A DNA stretch of 64,000 bases from Bacillus sp. CHD6a (GTDB lineage Bacteria > Bacillota > Bacilli > Bacillales > Bacillaceae_I): assembly GCF_001293645.1 (NCBI RefSeq), contig NZ_LBMD01000011.1, positions 152,719 to 216,718 of the forward strand, written 5' to 3'. The notes under the pieces are model-generated. The model worked only from the letters and a program-made list of their open reading frames with translations, made no database searches and was not told the DNA's origin. Shown one piece after another: positions 25,699 to 35,151 of the stretch (position 1 is its first letter; every line of letters starts with the position of its first letter). The position numbers were made by a program, and so were the translations under genes.

Positions 25699-27180
25699 CT
25701 ACTCCTTTAAAACTGCTTGGATATAGATAGATGGATCCATCAATGTTTCTGCCGCCTCAAAAACGTATGGATAAACAAATTCTGCCCCAAGGCCAAGGAA
25801 AGCAGAGAGTGCAATTAAAATGACTGAAGGATAGACAAGGCCTTTGGTTGAACCTTTTTCTTCTTTTGAATCTAACACTTCTTCCCTAAAGAAACAGTTC
25901 ATGAATATCTTCATAACGGAATACAATACCAGCAAACTACTGAAAAGCATGACTCCAACGAAAATATAATGTTCCTGTTCTAAACCGCCTTGAGCTAGTA
26001 GAATCTTCCCAACAAAACCACTTAGTGGAGGTATGCCGGCAAGTGCGAGGCATGCTGTGAAGAACATCCATCCTAACAGGGGATGACGTTTTATTAATCC
26101 ACCCATTTTTTTTATATTATCTGTTCCTGTAATCGTAAACATTGCTCCCGCTAGTAAGAACAAAGCACCTTTTATCACCATATCGTGTACAAGGTAATAA
26201 ATGCCACCTGCATAACCTGTTACCGTAGCGATGGAGATCCCATAAATGATTACCCCAACCGCTGTTACAATATTGTAAATAAGTATTTTCTTAACGTCCC
26301 AGTATGCTATTGCGCCGATTGCACCGATAAGAATGGTGATAATGGCTAATGCAGCAATAATCTGATGGGTAATTTGAGGCTCGTGGTAAAAAATCAACGT
26401 AAATATTCGATAGATGGAATATACCCCGACTTTTGTTAACAAAGCACCAAAGATTGCCGTTATGGCATATGGTGGTGCTTGATAGGAGCCTGGTAGCCAA
26501 AAGTATAGTGGAAAGATGCCGCCTTTTAATCCGAATACGATTAAGAAAAGGATGGCCACTACTGTCACGATATCTGTTTGTCCTGACTGCGCAATTTTAT
26601 CCGAAACATCTGCCATATTAAGTGTGCCGACTAATCCGTAAAGATATGCTAGTGCTATTACGAATAAGGCGGAAGAAATAATGTTTACCAATAAATATTT
26701 GATAGACTCTCTAAGCTGTATGCGAGTTCCTCCTAATACTATTAACGCATAGGAAGACATGAGCATGACCTCAAAAAATACAAACAAGTTGAACAGGTCA
26801 CCTGTAAGAAAAGCCCCCATCACACCTGTAATTAAAAACTGGGTAAAGGAATAGAAGAAAAAGTTTTCTCTATCCTTCCCGATATTACGAAAGGAGAAGA
26901 GGACACATGTGAAACTTACAATCACGCCAGTTAGTACGAGAAGAGCGGCAAACATGTCCGCAACTAGCACGATACCAAAAGGTGGTTTCCAATTTCCTAT
27001 TTCTAATGTTTGAATGCCATCAAGATATACAGTATGGACAAGCACCATCGCTGCAATCGTTGTAAATGTTAACGATATGACACTGATCACTTTTTGGAGC
27101 TTAACGTTTTTAGGCATGAGCAATAATAGTGTTGCTGTTATTAAAGGGATCAGTATCGGTAATATAACTAAGTTATTCAT
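25699..27180 (-). CDS. mrpD: Na+/H+ antiporter subunit MrpD
   Basis: About 493 aa, with about 14 membrane spans. It is homologous to complex I NuoM/NuoN antiporter-like subunits. The Lys of the proton path lies in the GLKGGIFPLYFWLPGSYQ segment and the family sequence HDMVIKGALFLLAG follows. ATG 27180 (MNNLVILP) is chosen over 27189, which has a cramped ribosome binding site; the resulting length equals the usual one. It overlaps mrpC by 8 bp. Confidence 0.95.
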   Translation of the reverse strand: MNNLVILPILIPLITATLLLLMPKNVKLQKVISVISLTFTTIAAMVLVHTVYLDGIQTLEIGNWKPPFGIVLVADMFAALLVLTGVIVSFTCVLFSFRNIGKDRENFFFYSFTQFLITGVMGAFLTGDLFNLFVFFEVMLMSSYALIVLGGTRIQLRESIKYLLVNIISSALFVIALAYLYGLVGTLNMADVSDKIAQSGQTDIVTVVAILFLIVFGLKGGIFPLYFWLPGSYQAPPYAITAIFGALLTKVGVYSIYRIFTLIFYHEPQITHQIIAALAIITILIGAIGAIAYWDVKKILIYNIVTAVGVIIYGISIATVTGYAGGIYYLVHDMVIKGALFLLAGAMFTITGTDNIKKMGGLIKRHPLLGWMFFTACLALAGIPPLSGFVGKILLAQGGLEQEHYIFVGVMLFSSLLVLYSVMKIFMNCFFREEVLDSKEEKGSTKGLVYPSVILIALSAFLGLGAEFVYPYVFEAAETLMDPSIYIQAVLKE

Positions 27181-27514
27181 GATTTTCATTTCCCCTTAAT
27201 TGATCCATATCATCGGTTTTTAGTTCCTGGTAAGCTCTATACGCAAGAACTAACAAGAAGGAAGTGACACCAAATGCAATAACGATTGCCGTTAAAATTA
27301 AGGCTTGCGGCAACGGATCTGTATAAGCATCTGCTTCTTGGCCGAGTAAAGGTGCAGCCCCTCTTTTTAATCCCCCCATGGTCAATAACAACAAATGGGC
27401 TCCGTGGGATAATAGTGCTGTTCCAATAATAATTCTTAAAATACTTCGGGATAACATTAGGTATGTAGCGGTTGCAATTAAAACACCCGCTACAATAGTC
27501 ATAATAATCTCCAT
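27173..27514 (-). CDS. mrpC: Na+/H+ antiporter subunit MrpC
   Basis: 113 aa with three spans, homologous to NuoK: a conserved Glu lies in the first helix region, and YLMLSRSILRIIIGTALLSH and DPLPQALILTAIVIAFG are the family motifs. Overlaps mrpB by one base. Confidence 0.95.
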   Translation of the reverse strand: MEIIMTIVAGVLIATATYLMLSRSILRIIIGTALLSHGAHLLLLTMGGLKRGAAPLLGQEADAYTDPLPQALILTAIVIAFGVTSFLLVLAYRAYQELKTDDMDQLRGNENHE

Positions 27515-27936
27515 TATTCATTCTCTCCTATCGTTTGAATAATGGTCATTGCCACACCCACTACTACTAAATAAACACCCAAATCAAATGGTAAAGTAGA
27601 AGTTAATGCAGTTTTCCCTAGCAAAGGCAACTCTACATATCCAAAGGTATGTGTTAAAAAAGGTACATCAAAGAAAAGAGCAATGACCCCTGTGATGATG
27701 GATATCATCAATCCTGCTGCTGCAATAGAAAGGTAGTTGAATGGGAGTGCATTTTGTACTGTTTTTTTATCAAAAGCAAGTAAAAGCAGCACGAGAGCAG
27801 CTGATGTCATCAACCCTCCAATAAATCCTCCGCCCGGAGTGTAATGTCCGGCAAAAAATAGATAGACAGAGAAGATTACGATGATAAACGTTAAAAGGGT
27901 AGTAGTGGTTTGTAAAATCAAATCATTTACTTTCAC
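27514..27936 (-). CDS. mrpB: Na+/H+ antiporter subunit MrpB
   Basis: 140 aa with four spans. The MnhB signature FAGHYTPGGGFIGGLM is clear, followed by LPFDLGVYLVVVGVAMT. Overlaps the end of mrpA by 14 bp. Confidence 0.95.
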   Translation of the reverse strand: MKVNDLILQTTTTLLTFIIVIFSVYLFFAGHYTPGGGFIGGLMTSAALVLLLLAFDKKTVQNALPFNYLSIAAAGLMISIITGVIALFFDVPFLTHTFGYVELPLLGKTALTSTLPFDLGVYLVVVGVAMTIIQTIGENE

Positions 27937-30334
27937 CCTTTACTCCTCCCTTCTTATCTGTAAGTCTTAACTTTATCATGGCGTAAATACCAAATGCAGC
28001 TATCGTGAGTACTGCAATTTCAAATAAAGTATCAAAGCCACGGAAATCAACCAATATCACATTTACCATGTTCTTTCCGCCAGCCTCTTTATAGGAAGCG
28101 GCCTCAAAAAAACTAGAAATGGATTCAAACAGTTTGGAGCTATTAACGGAAAGACCGATAAAGATAACGACAAGACCAACACCTAAAGAAATAATGAAAT
28201 TTGTCACTTTAAAGCGAAGTCTGTCCATTTTCTTTGATAGCTCAGGAAGGTGATAAAAACATAATAAGAACAGTGCTACTGAAACTGTTTCGACAATTAA
28301 CTGCGTTAATGCCAAATCAGGAGCTCTAAACAAAACGAAAAACAGGGATATGGAATAGCCCACTGCACCGAGCGCAATGATAGCCGCTAGTCTGGATTTC
28401 ACAAAAAGTATGGTAACTGCTGAAATAACCATGACAAGAGCTAAAATCACTTCATAAATCCCAGCAGGTGCTACGTTGGATAGATTCACATTAAATGCAT
28501 CCGTCGAAAATAGAAGAACTCCCAACAAGACAATCATGAATCCAAAAATCATCACAAGGTAGTCACGGATAAAACCGGTCATGTGCGATTTCGTAAATGC
28601 AGAAGATCCCCTTTCTAATGCCACTAACCCACCGTCATACAATTTGTTAAGTGTAAGTCTCTGTGGAAACCATTCGTAGATTTTCCCCCACTTTGCAACG
28701 GTAAGGTAAAGAAGAACACCTACCAAAATGACTCCAATCGTCATAAACAGCTCAGTATTAAAGCCATGCCAATGATAAATTTTTACTTCCACCGATAACA
28801 CATTTGATGGAAGGATGGAATATAATGCAGGTTCGATAACCCCTTTTAGCAACATAGGGAAGAAACCGAAGATAACAACTAATGAAGCTAAGATAATTGG
28901 TGGTATAAGCATACCAATCGGTGCTTCATGTGGTTTTTTGTCCAGTTTTTCAGGTTGATATTTTCCAGTAAAAGTCTTAAAAACTAAAATCATGCTATAG
29001 ATAAATGTGAATACACTTGCAATCCAAGCAAGTACCGGAAAAATCATGCCGAGCGTTTCCATGTTCCAAGCACTGATTTCCGATGCCTGCAACATGCCCG
29101 TAAAGAACATTTCTTTACTCAAGAACCCGTTGAAAGGTGGTAAACCAGCCATAGAGAATGCCCCAATTATAGCCAGGGTAAAAGTAATCGGCATTAGATT
29201 CATCAGACCGCCGAGCTTTCTAATATCCCTGGTGCCTGTTTCGTGGTCGACAATTCCCACAACCATGAACAGGCTTCCTTTAAAGGTTGCATGGTTAATT
29301 AGGTGGAACACCGCTGCAAGGGTTGCAATCGTATAAGCATTTTCTCCAATGTAGTCATAATATGCTGCTGCACTTCCTACTCCAAGCAACGACATAATCA
29401 ACCCTAGCTGACTGACAGTAGAAAAAGCCAATATTGCTTTCAAATCCGTCTGTTTAACCGCTGAAAATGAACCCCAGAATAATGTGGCTATACCAAATCC
29501 AGATACAAGCCAGAACCATTCTGGTGCTCCTGCAAAGACAGGACTCATACGTGCTACAAGATAAATACCTGCCTTAACCATGGTAGCAGAATGAAGATAT
29601 GCACTGACAGGTGTTGGTGCTTCCATTGCGTCAGGTAACCAAATATGGAATGGAAATTGTGCTGACTTTGTGAAGGCACCAAGCAAGAACAAAAGAAGTG
29701 CCGGTACAAACAGTTCATGACTAGTAATTAGATCCACACTCGCGATGTTTTCTCGAATGCTGAACGAGCCAGTCATCAAGTATAAGAGGATAATTCCTGC
29801 GAGCATTGCTAGTCCACCAAAAACGGTAATCAACATCGATTTCAGTGCACCATAGCGAGATTTCTCACGATGGTACCAGTAACTGATCAGCAAGAAAGAG
29901 GAAATACTAGTCAACTCCCAGAAGGAATACATAACAAGTAGGTTGTCAGAGAGGACAACACCTAGCATCGCACCCATAAACATGAGTAGATAAACATAAA
30001 ATGTATTTAGCGCTTCTTTCTCTTTGGATAGATAATAGATGGAATATAAAACGACCATGGCGCCAATACCAGTGATTAACAGAGCAAAAAGCAAACCTAG
30101 CCCATCTAAATAAACAATAAAATCTATTCCAATAGAAGGAATCCATTTCATGGTGCTTGTGTACGTTTCCCCGTTCATGGTGGTGCTTAAGAATTGGAGA
30201 AAGTAAATGAACAAAACGAGTGGCAAGACTAAAACAAACCACCCTGTATGTATGCTTTTAAAGTACTTATGCGCAAAAGGCACAAGAATCGCCAACAAAA
30301 AAGGCGATAGAATCACTAAATGAATCAGTGACAA
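27923..30334 (-). CDS. mrpA: Na+/H+ antiporter subunit MrpA
   Basis: 803 aa, the normal length for the large subunit. The NuoL-like N-terminal two thirds include WELTSISSFLLISYWYHRE, the KSAQFPFHIWLPDAMEAPTP proton-path segment and HLINHATFKGSLFMVVG. The C-terminal third is the MrpA-specific extension (FRAPDLALTQLIVETVS). TTG start eight bases after AGGAGG. The complete A-G set with overlaps predicts a functional Mrp antiporter for Na+ and pH homeostasis, transcribed as one operon. Confidence 0.96.
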   Translation of the reverse strand: MSLIHLVILSPFLLAILVPFAHKYFKSIHTGWFVLVLPLVLFIYFLQFLSTTMNGETYTSTMKWIPSIGIDFIVYLDGLGLLFALLITGIGAMVVLYSIYYLSKEKEALNTFYVYLLMFMGAMLGVVLSDNLLVMYSFWELTSISSFLLISYWYHREKSRYGALKSMLITVFGGLAMLAGIILLYLMTGSFSIRENIASVDLITSHELFVPALLLFLLGAFTKSAQFPFHIWLPDAMEAPTPVSAYLHSATMVKAGIYLVARMSPVFAGAPEWFWLVSGFGIATLFWGSFSAVKQTDLKAILAFSTVSQLGLIMSLLGVGSAAAYYDYIGENAYTIATLAAVFHLINHATFKGSLFMVVGIVDHETGTRDIRKLGGLMNLMPITFTLAIIGAFSMAGLPPFNGFLSKEMFFTGMLQASEISAWNMETLGMIFPVLAWIASVFTFIYSMILVFKTFTGKYQPEKLDKKPHEAPIGMLIPPIILASLVVIFGFFPMLLKGVIEPALYSILPSNVLSVEVKIYHWHGFNTELFMTIGVILVGVLLYLTVAKWGKIYEWFPQRLTLNKLYDGGLVALERGSSAFTKSHMTGFIRDYLVMIFGFMIVLLGVLLFSTDAFNVNLSNVAPAGIYEVILALVMVISAVTILFVKSRLAAIIALGAVGYSISLFFVLFRAPDLALTQLIVETVSVALFLLCFYHLPELSKKMDRLRFKVTNFIISLGVGLVVIFIGLSVNSSKLFESISSFFEAASYKEAGGKNMVNVILVDFRGFDTLFEIAVLTIAAFGIYAMIKLRLTDKKGGVKGESK

Positions 30335-30674
30335 GACACAAACCTCCTCTGTTTCTTCTATAAATAATAGTATTCCCTTCTAAACATAAGAAAACAACGC
30401 CAAGTACCATTTTTTTCTAAGGTTGTGTCACTTTAACGGTTTGGTACCTGCCTTGTTGCATGTAATAAGGAATAATTATTTTTAAAGAAAAATTACTAAA
30501 TCAAATTATATACTAAATCATAACCGCTTGCATCCTTACTGTTTGTTAGTATGGACCGATTTTGTCCTGCATATTAAATATGATAGAAACTAGTCAAAAC
30601 GCCTTTAAAAAAAATTTTTTTCATTGCATAAAATGTCGATATTTAAGCCATCCTAGTCGTAGGTGGTGGTAGAT
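30335..30674. other. 340-bp gap upstream of mrpA
   Basis: AT-rich spacer between the divergent mrp operon and a small gene. It should carry the mrp promoter on the minus strand, but I see no convincing hexamer pair. It contains no open frame with a ribosome binding site. Confidence 0.5.
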
Positions 30675-30923
30675 ATGGTGAAAAGAAAAGCAGCTGTTGC
30701 ATTATCCATATTTTCTACTTTATTTGCTGGTGCATGGTGGTTGAGTGTTGAGCAAAAAAGAGATTATGTGGACCATTATTACAATGGGAATTCTTCCGTA
30801 GTGCTCATTGGGTCTAATCAACAGGAAAGCTCTAATGTCATCCAACCATTTAAACCACGGGAATATATCCGTATTGTCGTGGCAAAAAAGGAAACAGAAG
30901 AAGTAGAAGTCGAACCGACTTGA
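30675..30923 (+). CDS. Small membrane-anchored protein of unknown function
   Basis: 82 aa: a basic start (MVKRK), one hydrophobic segment (AAVALSIFSTLFAGAWWLSV) that is an anchor or signal peptide, then a polar outer part (HYYNGNSSVVLIGSNQQ) and an acidic tail. The site GGTGGTGGT is only moderate. A terminator follows at once. No family is recognised. Confidence 0.6.
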   Translation: MVKRKAAVALSIFSTLFAGAWWLSVEQKRDYVDHYYNGNSSVVLIGSNQQESSNVIQPFKPREYIRIVVAKKETEEVEVEPT

Positions 30924-30948
30924 TGGAGAGCCAAAGTGAAAATGGAGA

Positions 30949-30976
30949 GCGGTTATACACTATGTATAGCCGTTTT
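30949..30976 (+). terminator. Terminator after the small membrane protein gene
   Basis: Stem CGGTTATACA / TGTATAGCCG with loop CTA (one G-T pair), then TTTTCTTG. Confidence 0.85.
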
Positions 30977-31112
30977 CTTGTGAGAGTAAGCAAAAGGAAA
31001 TAATATTTTTGGGTGTATCCGCTTACAGGATGTAGGAATCCTTGAATTATCCGACAGTATTATGTAAAGTGAAAATTGGCATGCAAATATGTTTTATTGG
31101 AGGTTATGATAT

Positions 31113-32462
31113 ATGACACATATTCGCTTTGATTATAAAAAGGCGTTATCTTTTTTTGGCGAACATGAAATTACATACTTACGTGATGCGGTAAAAGTTG
31201 CCCATCATTCATTACATGAAAAAACAGGAGCGGGAAATGACTACCTAGGTTGGATTGACCTGCCGACAGATTATGACAAAGAAGAGTTTGCACGAATTGT
31301 AAAAAGTGCAGAAAAAATCAAAAATGACTCAGACATTTTGTTAGTTGTAGGTATCGGCGGCTCATACCTTGGCGCACGAGCAGCTCTTGAAATGCTCAAT
31401 CATTCGTTCTATAACGCATTAACAAAGGAGCAACGTAAAACTCCACAGGTTGTGTTTGTTGGGAATAACATTAGTTCTACTTATATGCGAGATTTAATGG
31501 ACCTGTTAGAAGGAAAAGACTTCTCTATCAACGTAATTTCCAAATCTGGTACAACAACAGAACCAGCATTGGCATTCCGTATCTTCCGCAAGATCTTAGA
31601 AGAAAAATACGGAAAAGAAGAAGCTAGAAAACGTATTTACGCTACAACAGACAAAGCACGTGGAGCTTTGAAAACACTGGCTACTGAAGAAGGCTATGAG
31701 TCCTTTATCATTCCGGATGATGTAGGTGGGCGCTATTCTGTTCTTACAGCAGTAGGATTATTGCCTATTGCGGTATCAGGAGCAGATATCGAAGCAATGA
31801 TGAAAGGTGCTGCAGATGCAAGTCGTGACTTCTCTACATCTGAGTTGGAAGAAAACCCAGCTTATCAATATGCAGCTGTACGTAATGTCCTTTACAACAA
31901 AGGGAAAACGATTGAAATGCTGATCAACTATGAACCAGGGCTACAATACTTCTCCGAATGGTGGAAGCAATTATTCGGTGAAAGTGAAGGGAAAGACCAA
32001 AAGGGTATCTTCCCAGCGTCTGCCAACTTCTCTACAGACCTTCATTCCATGGGGCAATATGTTCAAGAAGGACGTCGCGATCTTTTCGAAACAATTATTA
32101 AAGTGGACAACCCACGCCATGAGTTGACAGTAGAAGAAGAAGCGGCTGATTTGGATGGACTCAACTACCTTGCAGGAGAAACAGTTGATTTTGTAAACAC
32201 AAAAGCTTACGAAGGAACGCTACTTGCCCACACAGATGGTGGAGTACCAAACCTGGTCGTTAACATTCCTGCAATGGACGCATATACATTTGGATACCTT
32301 GTCTACTTCTTTGAAAAAGCATGCGCTATGAGCGGATACCTTCTTGGTGTAAATCCATTTGACCAACCAGGAGTAGAAGCATACAAAGTAAATATGTTCG
32401 CTCTTCTAGGCAAACCTGGTTTCGAAGAAGTAAAAGCAGAACTAGAAAAACGCTTAAAATAA
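31113..32462 (+). CDS. pgi: Glucose-6-phosphate isomerase
   Basis: 449 aa, typical of the short Gram-positive Pgi. Signatures include [16 protein letters not shown], the sugar-phosphate site [35 protein letters not shown] and [15 protein letters not shown]. The catalytic Glu and His lie in [13 protein letters not shown] and the C-terminal Lys in [14 protein letters not shown]. It interconverts glucose 6-phosphate and fructose 6-phosphate. RBS TTGGAGGT. It sits at the same relative place as in the B. subtilis yug region. Confidence 0.97.
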   Translation: MTHIRFDYKKALSFFGEHEITYLRDAVKVAHHSLHEKTGAGNDYLGWIDLPTDYDKEEFARIVKSAEKIKNDSDILLVVGIGGSYLGARAALEMLNHSFYNALTKEQRKTPQVVFVGNNISSTYMRDLMDLLEGKDFSINVISKSGTTTEPALAFRIFRKILEEKYGKEEARKRIYATTDKARGALKTLATEEGYESFIIPDDVGGRYSVLTAVGLLPIAVSGADIEAMMKGAADASRDFSTSELEENPAYQYAAVRNVLYNKGKTIEMLINYEPGLQYFSEWWKQLFGESEGKDQKGIFPASANFSTDLHSMGQYVQEGRRDLFETIIKVDNPRHELTVEEEAADLDGLNYLAGETVDFVNTKAYEGTLLAHTDGGVPNLVVNIPAMDAYTFGYLVYFFEKACAMSGYLLGVNPFDQPGVEAYKVNMFALLGKPGFEEVKAELEKRLK

Positions 32463-32498
32463 GCTATAAAGATTATATGTTGGATTATGGACACCACC

Positions 32499-32626
32499 GC
32501 TGTTGCTTGGAGCAAAAGGCGAAGACTCCTGAGGGAGATAGCGGTAGCTTGAGACCCCGCAACGAAGTGAGGAGGCTCAAGCACCGCCCCTAGGAAAGCG
32601 AAGCCATTTGCGGAAGGCAACAGCGG
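32499..32626. repeat. Palindromic intergenic repeat
   Basis: One copy from GCTGTTGCTTGGAGC to GCGGAAGGCAACAGCGG. Both ends carry the compensating change TTGC / GCAA instead of TTGATT / AATCAA, so base pairing of the termini is kept. Uninterrupted core. Confidence 0.85.
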
Positions 32627-32645
32627 CGTCTAACCCAACTTTTTT

Positions 32646-32698
32646 AAAAAAAGGGATAGTTCCTACGACCATCAGGTTGTAAGGACTATCCCTTTTTC
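32646..32698 (+). terminator. Terminator downstream of pgi
   Basis: Long hairpin AAAAAGGGATAGT / ACTATCCCTTTTT with an inner CCTAC-GTAAGG region, followed by the T tract. It lies after the repeat element, so the repeat is probably in the pgi 3' UTR. Confidence 0.88.
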
Positions 32699-32755
32699 CA
32701 TATGCATGAAAACCCCTCCATGGGGAAACCTACCCATATAAAAGGAGGGATTGCT

Positions 32756-33163
32756 ATGATTCCTATTCCTTCAAAAATCGAAGGTGCGGAGTTTCAGTTG
32801 TATAAATTAGAACAGGAACTAAAAGCCATTGGATATTCCATCGGGGGAAACTGGGACTACGATCACGGCTATTTTGACTATAAAATAGACGATGAAGTCG
32901 GCTATCAATTTTTGAGAGTCCCATTTCAATCTGTCGACGGACAATTGGATTCACAAGGGACCACAGTACAGATCGGTAGACCCTTCCTGCTATCCCACAA
33001 ATACCAGATTGGAATAGATGACAATGTTCATGTTTGGAATAGAACGGCATCCTTTGACCAGTTTTCTGAACCAGAAGATCCCGATGCCACTTTCCCAAAA
33101 GAATTCATTGAACTTGGTCATACACTTGTTCATGAATTAGAAGCAATTCTTGGGAGAGATTAG
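32756..33163 (+). CDS. yugN: YugN-like family protein
   Basis: 135 aa. Recognised by the opening PSKIEGAEFQLYKLEQELKA, the SIGGNWDYDHGYFDYKIDD segment and FPKEFIELGHTLVHELE at the end. The function is unknown. ATG 32756 has AAAGGAGGG upstream; an in-frame ATG at 32702 is excluded. Its stop codon overlaps the stop codon of the convergent yugO by 3 bp. Confidence 0.94.
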   Translation: MIPIPSKIEGAEFQLYKLEQELKAIGYSIGGNWDYDHGYFDYKIDDEVGYQFLRVPFQSVDGQLDSQGTTVQIGRPFLLSHKYQIGIDDNVHVWNRTASFDQFSEPEDPDATFPKEFIELGHTLVHELEAILGRD

Positions 33164-34170
33164 TCTTTAATGACGAGCAAACAGTCATCGGCTTGGATTA
33201 ACGTGTAAAGAGGAGGATTGACCATGGTGTCTCCTCTTCTTTTTATGCCGATAATGAGAATCTTCTTCTGAAGCATCTGATTGCTAAGTTTTTCGAATGT
33301 TGTTCCTACCATCTCTTTTTCCACTTCTAAATACTTTAGTTTGCTTCCCTTCAGCTGATTCAACATATTTAACAAAGTATTGGACATACCATTAGACATC
33401 ATACTGTTCGTCATTACATAACTTGTAAACATGTTTGTTTGTATTACTTCATCAGCTCCAGCACGTTGAGCATTCTTCACTTGAGTAGAAGTCAAGATCT
33501 CCACGATTGTGTACACTTCTGGATTTAACCCTTTGACAGCCAATAAAGTTAACACCGAGCTCATATCTGCTTGAACTTCATCCTTACTTTGATCGGCAGA
33601 TATGACAACAAAACCAGCACTTTTCACATTGGCAGAAAGTAATGTTTGATCGTTACAGGGATTCCCTTTAATAAAATGTACGTTTTGATCATGAAGCGGG
33701 TTTTTCTCTAAGGTTGAATCAATGAGTACAATTGATAAAGGTTTATTGCTCATAGAATTAATTTGCCGTAACGTTTCTCTTACCCGCTCATTCCAACCTA
33801 TAACGATTATATGTTCAGATCCTCGATAATCCACTTTACCCTCCAAGTAATCATTTTGTGTTGCGATGGCACTTGCAGCCAGTGATACAAAGTATGTAGT
33901 GACGAAACCTGTACCAAATAATATGAGAATGATAGCTAATGATCTCCCCGTGACAGTAACCGGAACATAGTCACCGTAACCTAAAGTAGCAGTAGTGACA
34001 ATCGCCCACCAAACTCCATCGAAAATGGAAGGAAATTCATCCGGTTCAATATAATGAATGAGAAAACCGAAAGTAATATTAATGACAATTATGATGACCA
34101 ATATCCTTGCTATTAAAGGCCAATGTACAAATCTAAAAATGAGGGAAGTCTGTTCCTTTATTCTATCCAT
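33160..34170 (-). CDS. yugO: Potassium channel YugO
   Basis: 336 aa two-span K+ channel. The N-terminal membrane span is followed by the selectivity filter TTATLGYGDYVPVT. A second span leads to a cytoplasmic RCK/TrkA-N domain (IIVIGWNERVRETLRQI) that gates on nucleotide or ion binding. In B. subtilis YugO mediates K+ signalling in biofilms and is co-translated with Mistic, as here: the start codon directly follows the mstX stop codon. Confidence 0.95.
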   Translation of the reverse strand: MDRIKEQTSLIFRFVHWPLIARILVIIIVINITFGFLIHYIEPDEFPSIFDGVWWAIVTTATLGYGDYVPVTVTGRSLAIILILFGTGFVTTYFVSLAASAIATQNDYLEGKVDYRGSEHIIVIGWNERVRETLRQINSMSNKPLSIVLIDSTLEKNPLHDQNVHFIKGNPCNDQTLLSANVKSAGFVVISADQSKDEVQADMSSVLTLLAVKGLNPEVYTIVEILTSTQVKNAQRAGADEVIQTNMFTSYVMTNSMMSNGMSNTLLNMLNQLKGSKLKYLEVEKEMVGTTFEKLSNQMLQKKILIIGIKRRGDTMVNPPLYTLIQADDCLLVIKD

Positions 34171-34419
34171 CTAATGCTCATCCCCTGAGGAAATAAAAGA
34201 GAGCACTTCTTTAACAATGGAGTTGATCTTTTGGTTCAATGCCTCTTCCCCGTACTTTTGTTTTCCTGCTTCTATCAATTGTATGACCTCATCATTAAAA
34301 GAAATAATAGGTTTGTCCTCTTCAGACTCATTATAGAACTCAATGAACCTGTCTAGACTTTCATTCATCTGATCGATGGCTTCGCTTAATTGTTCTTTTT
34401 CTTCCTTCCTTAACTTCAT
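34171..34419 (-). CDS. mstX: Mistic (MstX) homologue, short form
   Basis: 82 aa Mistic family membrane-associating protein. KEEKEQLSEAIDQMNESLDR, FIEFYNESEEDKP and the tail KYGEEALNQKINSIVKEVLS align with the remembered B. subtilis Mistic sequence. It lacks the roughly 28-residue N-terminus of B. subtilis Mistic, like the short homologues of other Bacilli. ATG 34419 is six bases after AGAGGTG. Zero bases separate it from yugO, so it probably chaperones channel insertion. The translated sequence is very acidic, not hydrophobic, as expected for Mistic. Confidence 0.92.
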   Translation of the reverse strand: MKLRKEEKEQLSEAIDQMNESLDRFIEFYNESEEDKPIISFNDEVIQLIEAGKQKYGEEALNQKINSIVKEVLSFISSGDEH

Positions 34420-34486
34420 CTCCTTCACCTCTTGTTTCATTGTTGACAATTTACCTTTAAACTTAAACTTCAAAGGGATAAAATGG

Positions 34487-34506
34487 CTTATTTTTGGAAA
34501 AATAAG
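34487..34506. promoter_or_regulatory. Perfect AT-rich palindrome between mstX and sspH
   Basis: CTTATTTTT / AAAAATAAG around GG: a 9-bp perfect inverted repeat in the divergent control region. It could be an operator or a hairpin; no matching factor is known to me. Confidence 0.5.
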
Positions 34507-34550
34507 TGTGAATGACATAATGAATGAATAATGTTTAGGGAGTGACGAGA

Positions 34551-34736
34551 ATGGATGAAGCACGTGCAAGACAAATACTTTCCTCTTCCGCAACAATAGA
34601 CGTGACTTTTGAAGGGACAAAAGTATGGATTGATTCCGTAAGTGAGGATGGAAAAACTGCAACAGTTCATCTTCGTGGGCCGGGAGAAGAGCGTACACAA
34701 GTTGCCGTTTCCGACTTAATAGAATTAGGAGAATAA
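34551..34736 (+). CDS. sspH: Small acid-soluble spore protein, H type
   Basis: 61 aa H-type SASP: EARARQILSSSATIDVTFEG and VWIDSV, then VHLRGPGEERTQVAVSDL, all in the order of the SspH family. Expected in the spore core, made under forespore sigma-G. ATG 34551 has GGGAGTGA upstream; an overlapping in-frame GTG at 34542 lies in that site. Confidence 0.94.
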   Translation: MDEARARQILSSSATIDVTFEGTKVWIDSVSEDGKTATVHLRGPGEERTQVAVSDLIELGE

Positions 34737-34741
34737 CTAGA

Positions 34742-34769
34742 TGGGACTCAAATTTGAGTCTCTTTTTTT
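34742..34769 (+). terminator. Terminator after sspH
   Basis: Palindrome GGACTCAAATTTGAGTCT with seven T residues. Confidence 0.92.
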
Positions 34770-34790
34770 AATTAATTGAAAGCATATAAT

Positions 34791-34810
34791 GCGGAAATCA
34801 ACAGCGGCTG
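34791..34810. repeat. End fragment of the palindromic repeat
   Basis: GCGGAAATCAACAGCGGCTG is identical to the right end of the repeat family, with no core beside it. It is a solo terminus left by deletion or partial insertion. Confidence 0.75.
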
Positions 34811-34913
34811 ATAAACCAGTACTACTTGTTTTTATTTATGAATGTGCTTGCTTTTGTTTGTTGTAATTAGAAGAAGGGTATTTATCTACTATCAATATGT
34901 GAGGTGATAGGAA

Positions 34914-35099
34914 ATGACTTCTTTTAATGAAACAGCGATTATTTCTTATGTGAAATCGAGGATTGAGGAGTATTGCACGGAAATGGAGACTACTACTCCA
35001 GGAGAGATCCAACATGACATAATCCTTGGTAAAATAGAAGCGTATAACGAATTCTTAGAGCATTTTGGCTACGATAGAGTCGCTTGTGCGATAAGATAA
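34914..35099 (+). CDS. Small hypothetical protein
   Basis: 61 aa soluble, mostly helical and acidic: VKSRIEEYCTEMETTTPGEI, then IILGKIEAYNEFLEHFGYDR. RBS GAGGTGATAGG is good and a terminator follows, so it is a real gene. I do not recognise the family. Confidence 0.75.
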   Translation: MTSFNETAIISYVKSRIEEYCTEMETTTPGEIQHDIILGKIEAYNEFLEHFGYDRVACAIR

Positions 35100-35103
35100 T
35101 ACA

Positions 35104-35147
35104 AAAAAAGGTGGAATCCAATAGAAAAATTGGGTACCACCTTTTTA
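35104..35147. terminator. Bidirectional terminator
   Basis: Stem AAAAAAGGTGG and CCACCTTTTT with an inner CCAAT / ATTGG pair, between convergent genes. Confidence 0.9.
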
Positions 35148-35151
35148 TAGT

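Noticed and set aside
32303..32620. 105-codon minus-strand frame
   Set aside because: It covers the end of pgi in antisense and a repeat copy; no start signals.
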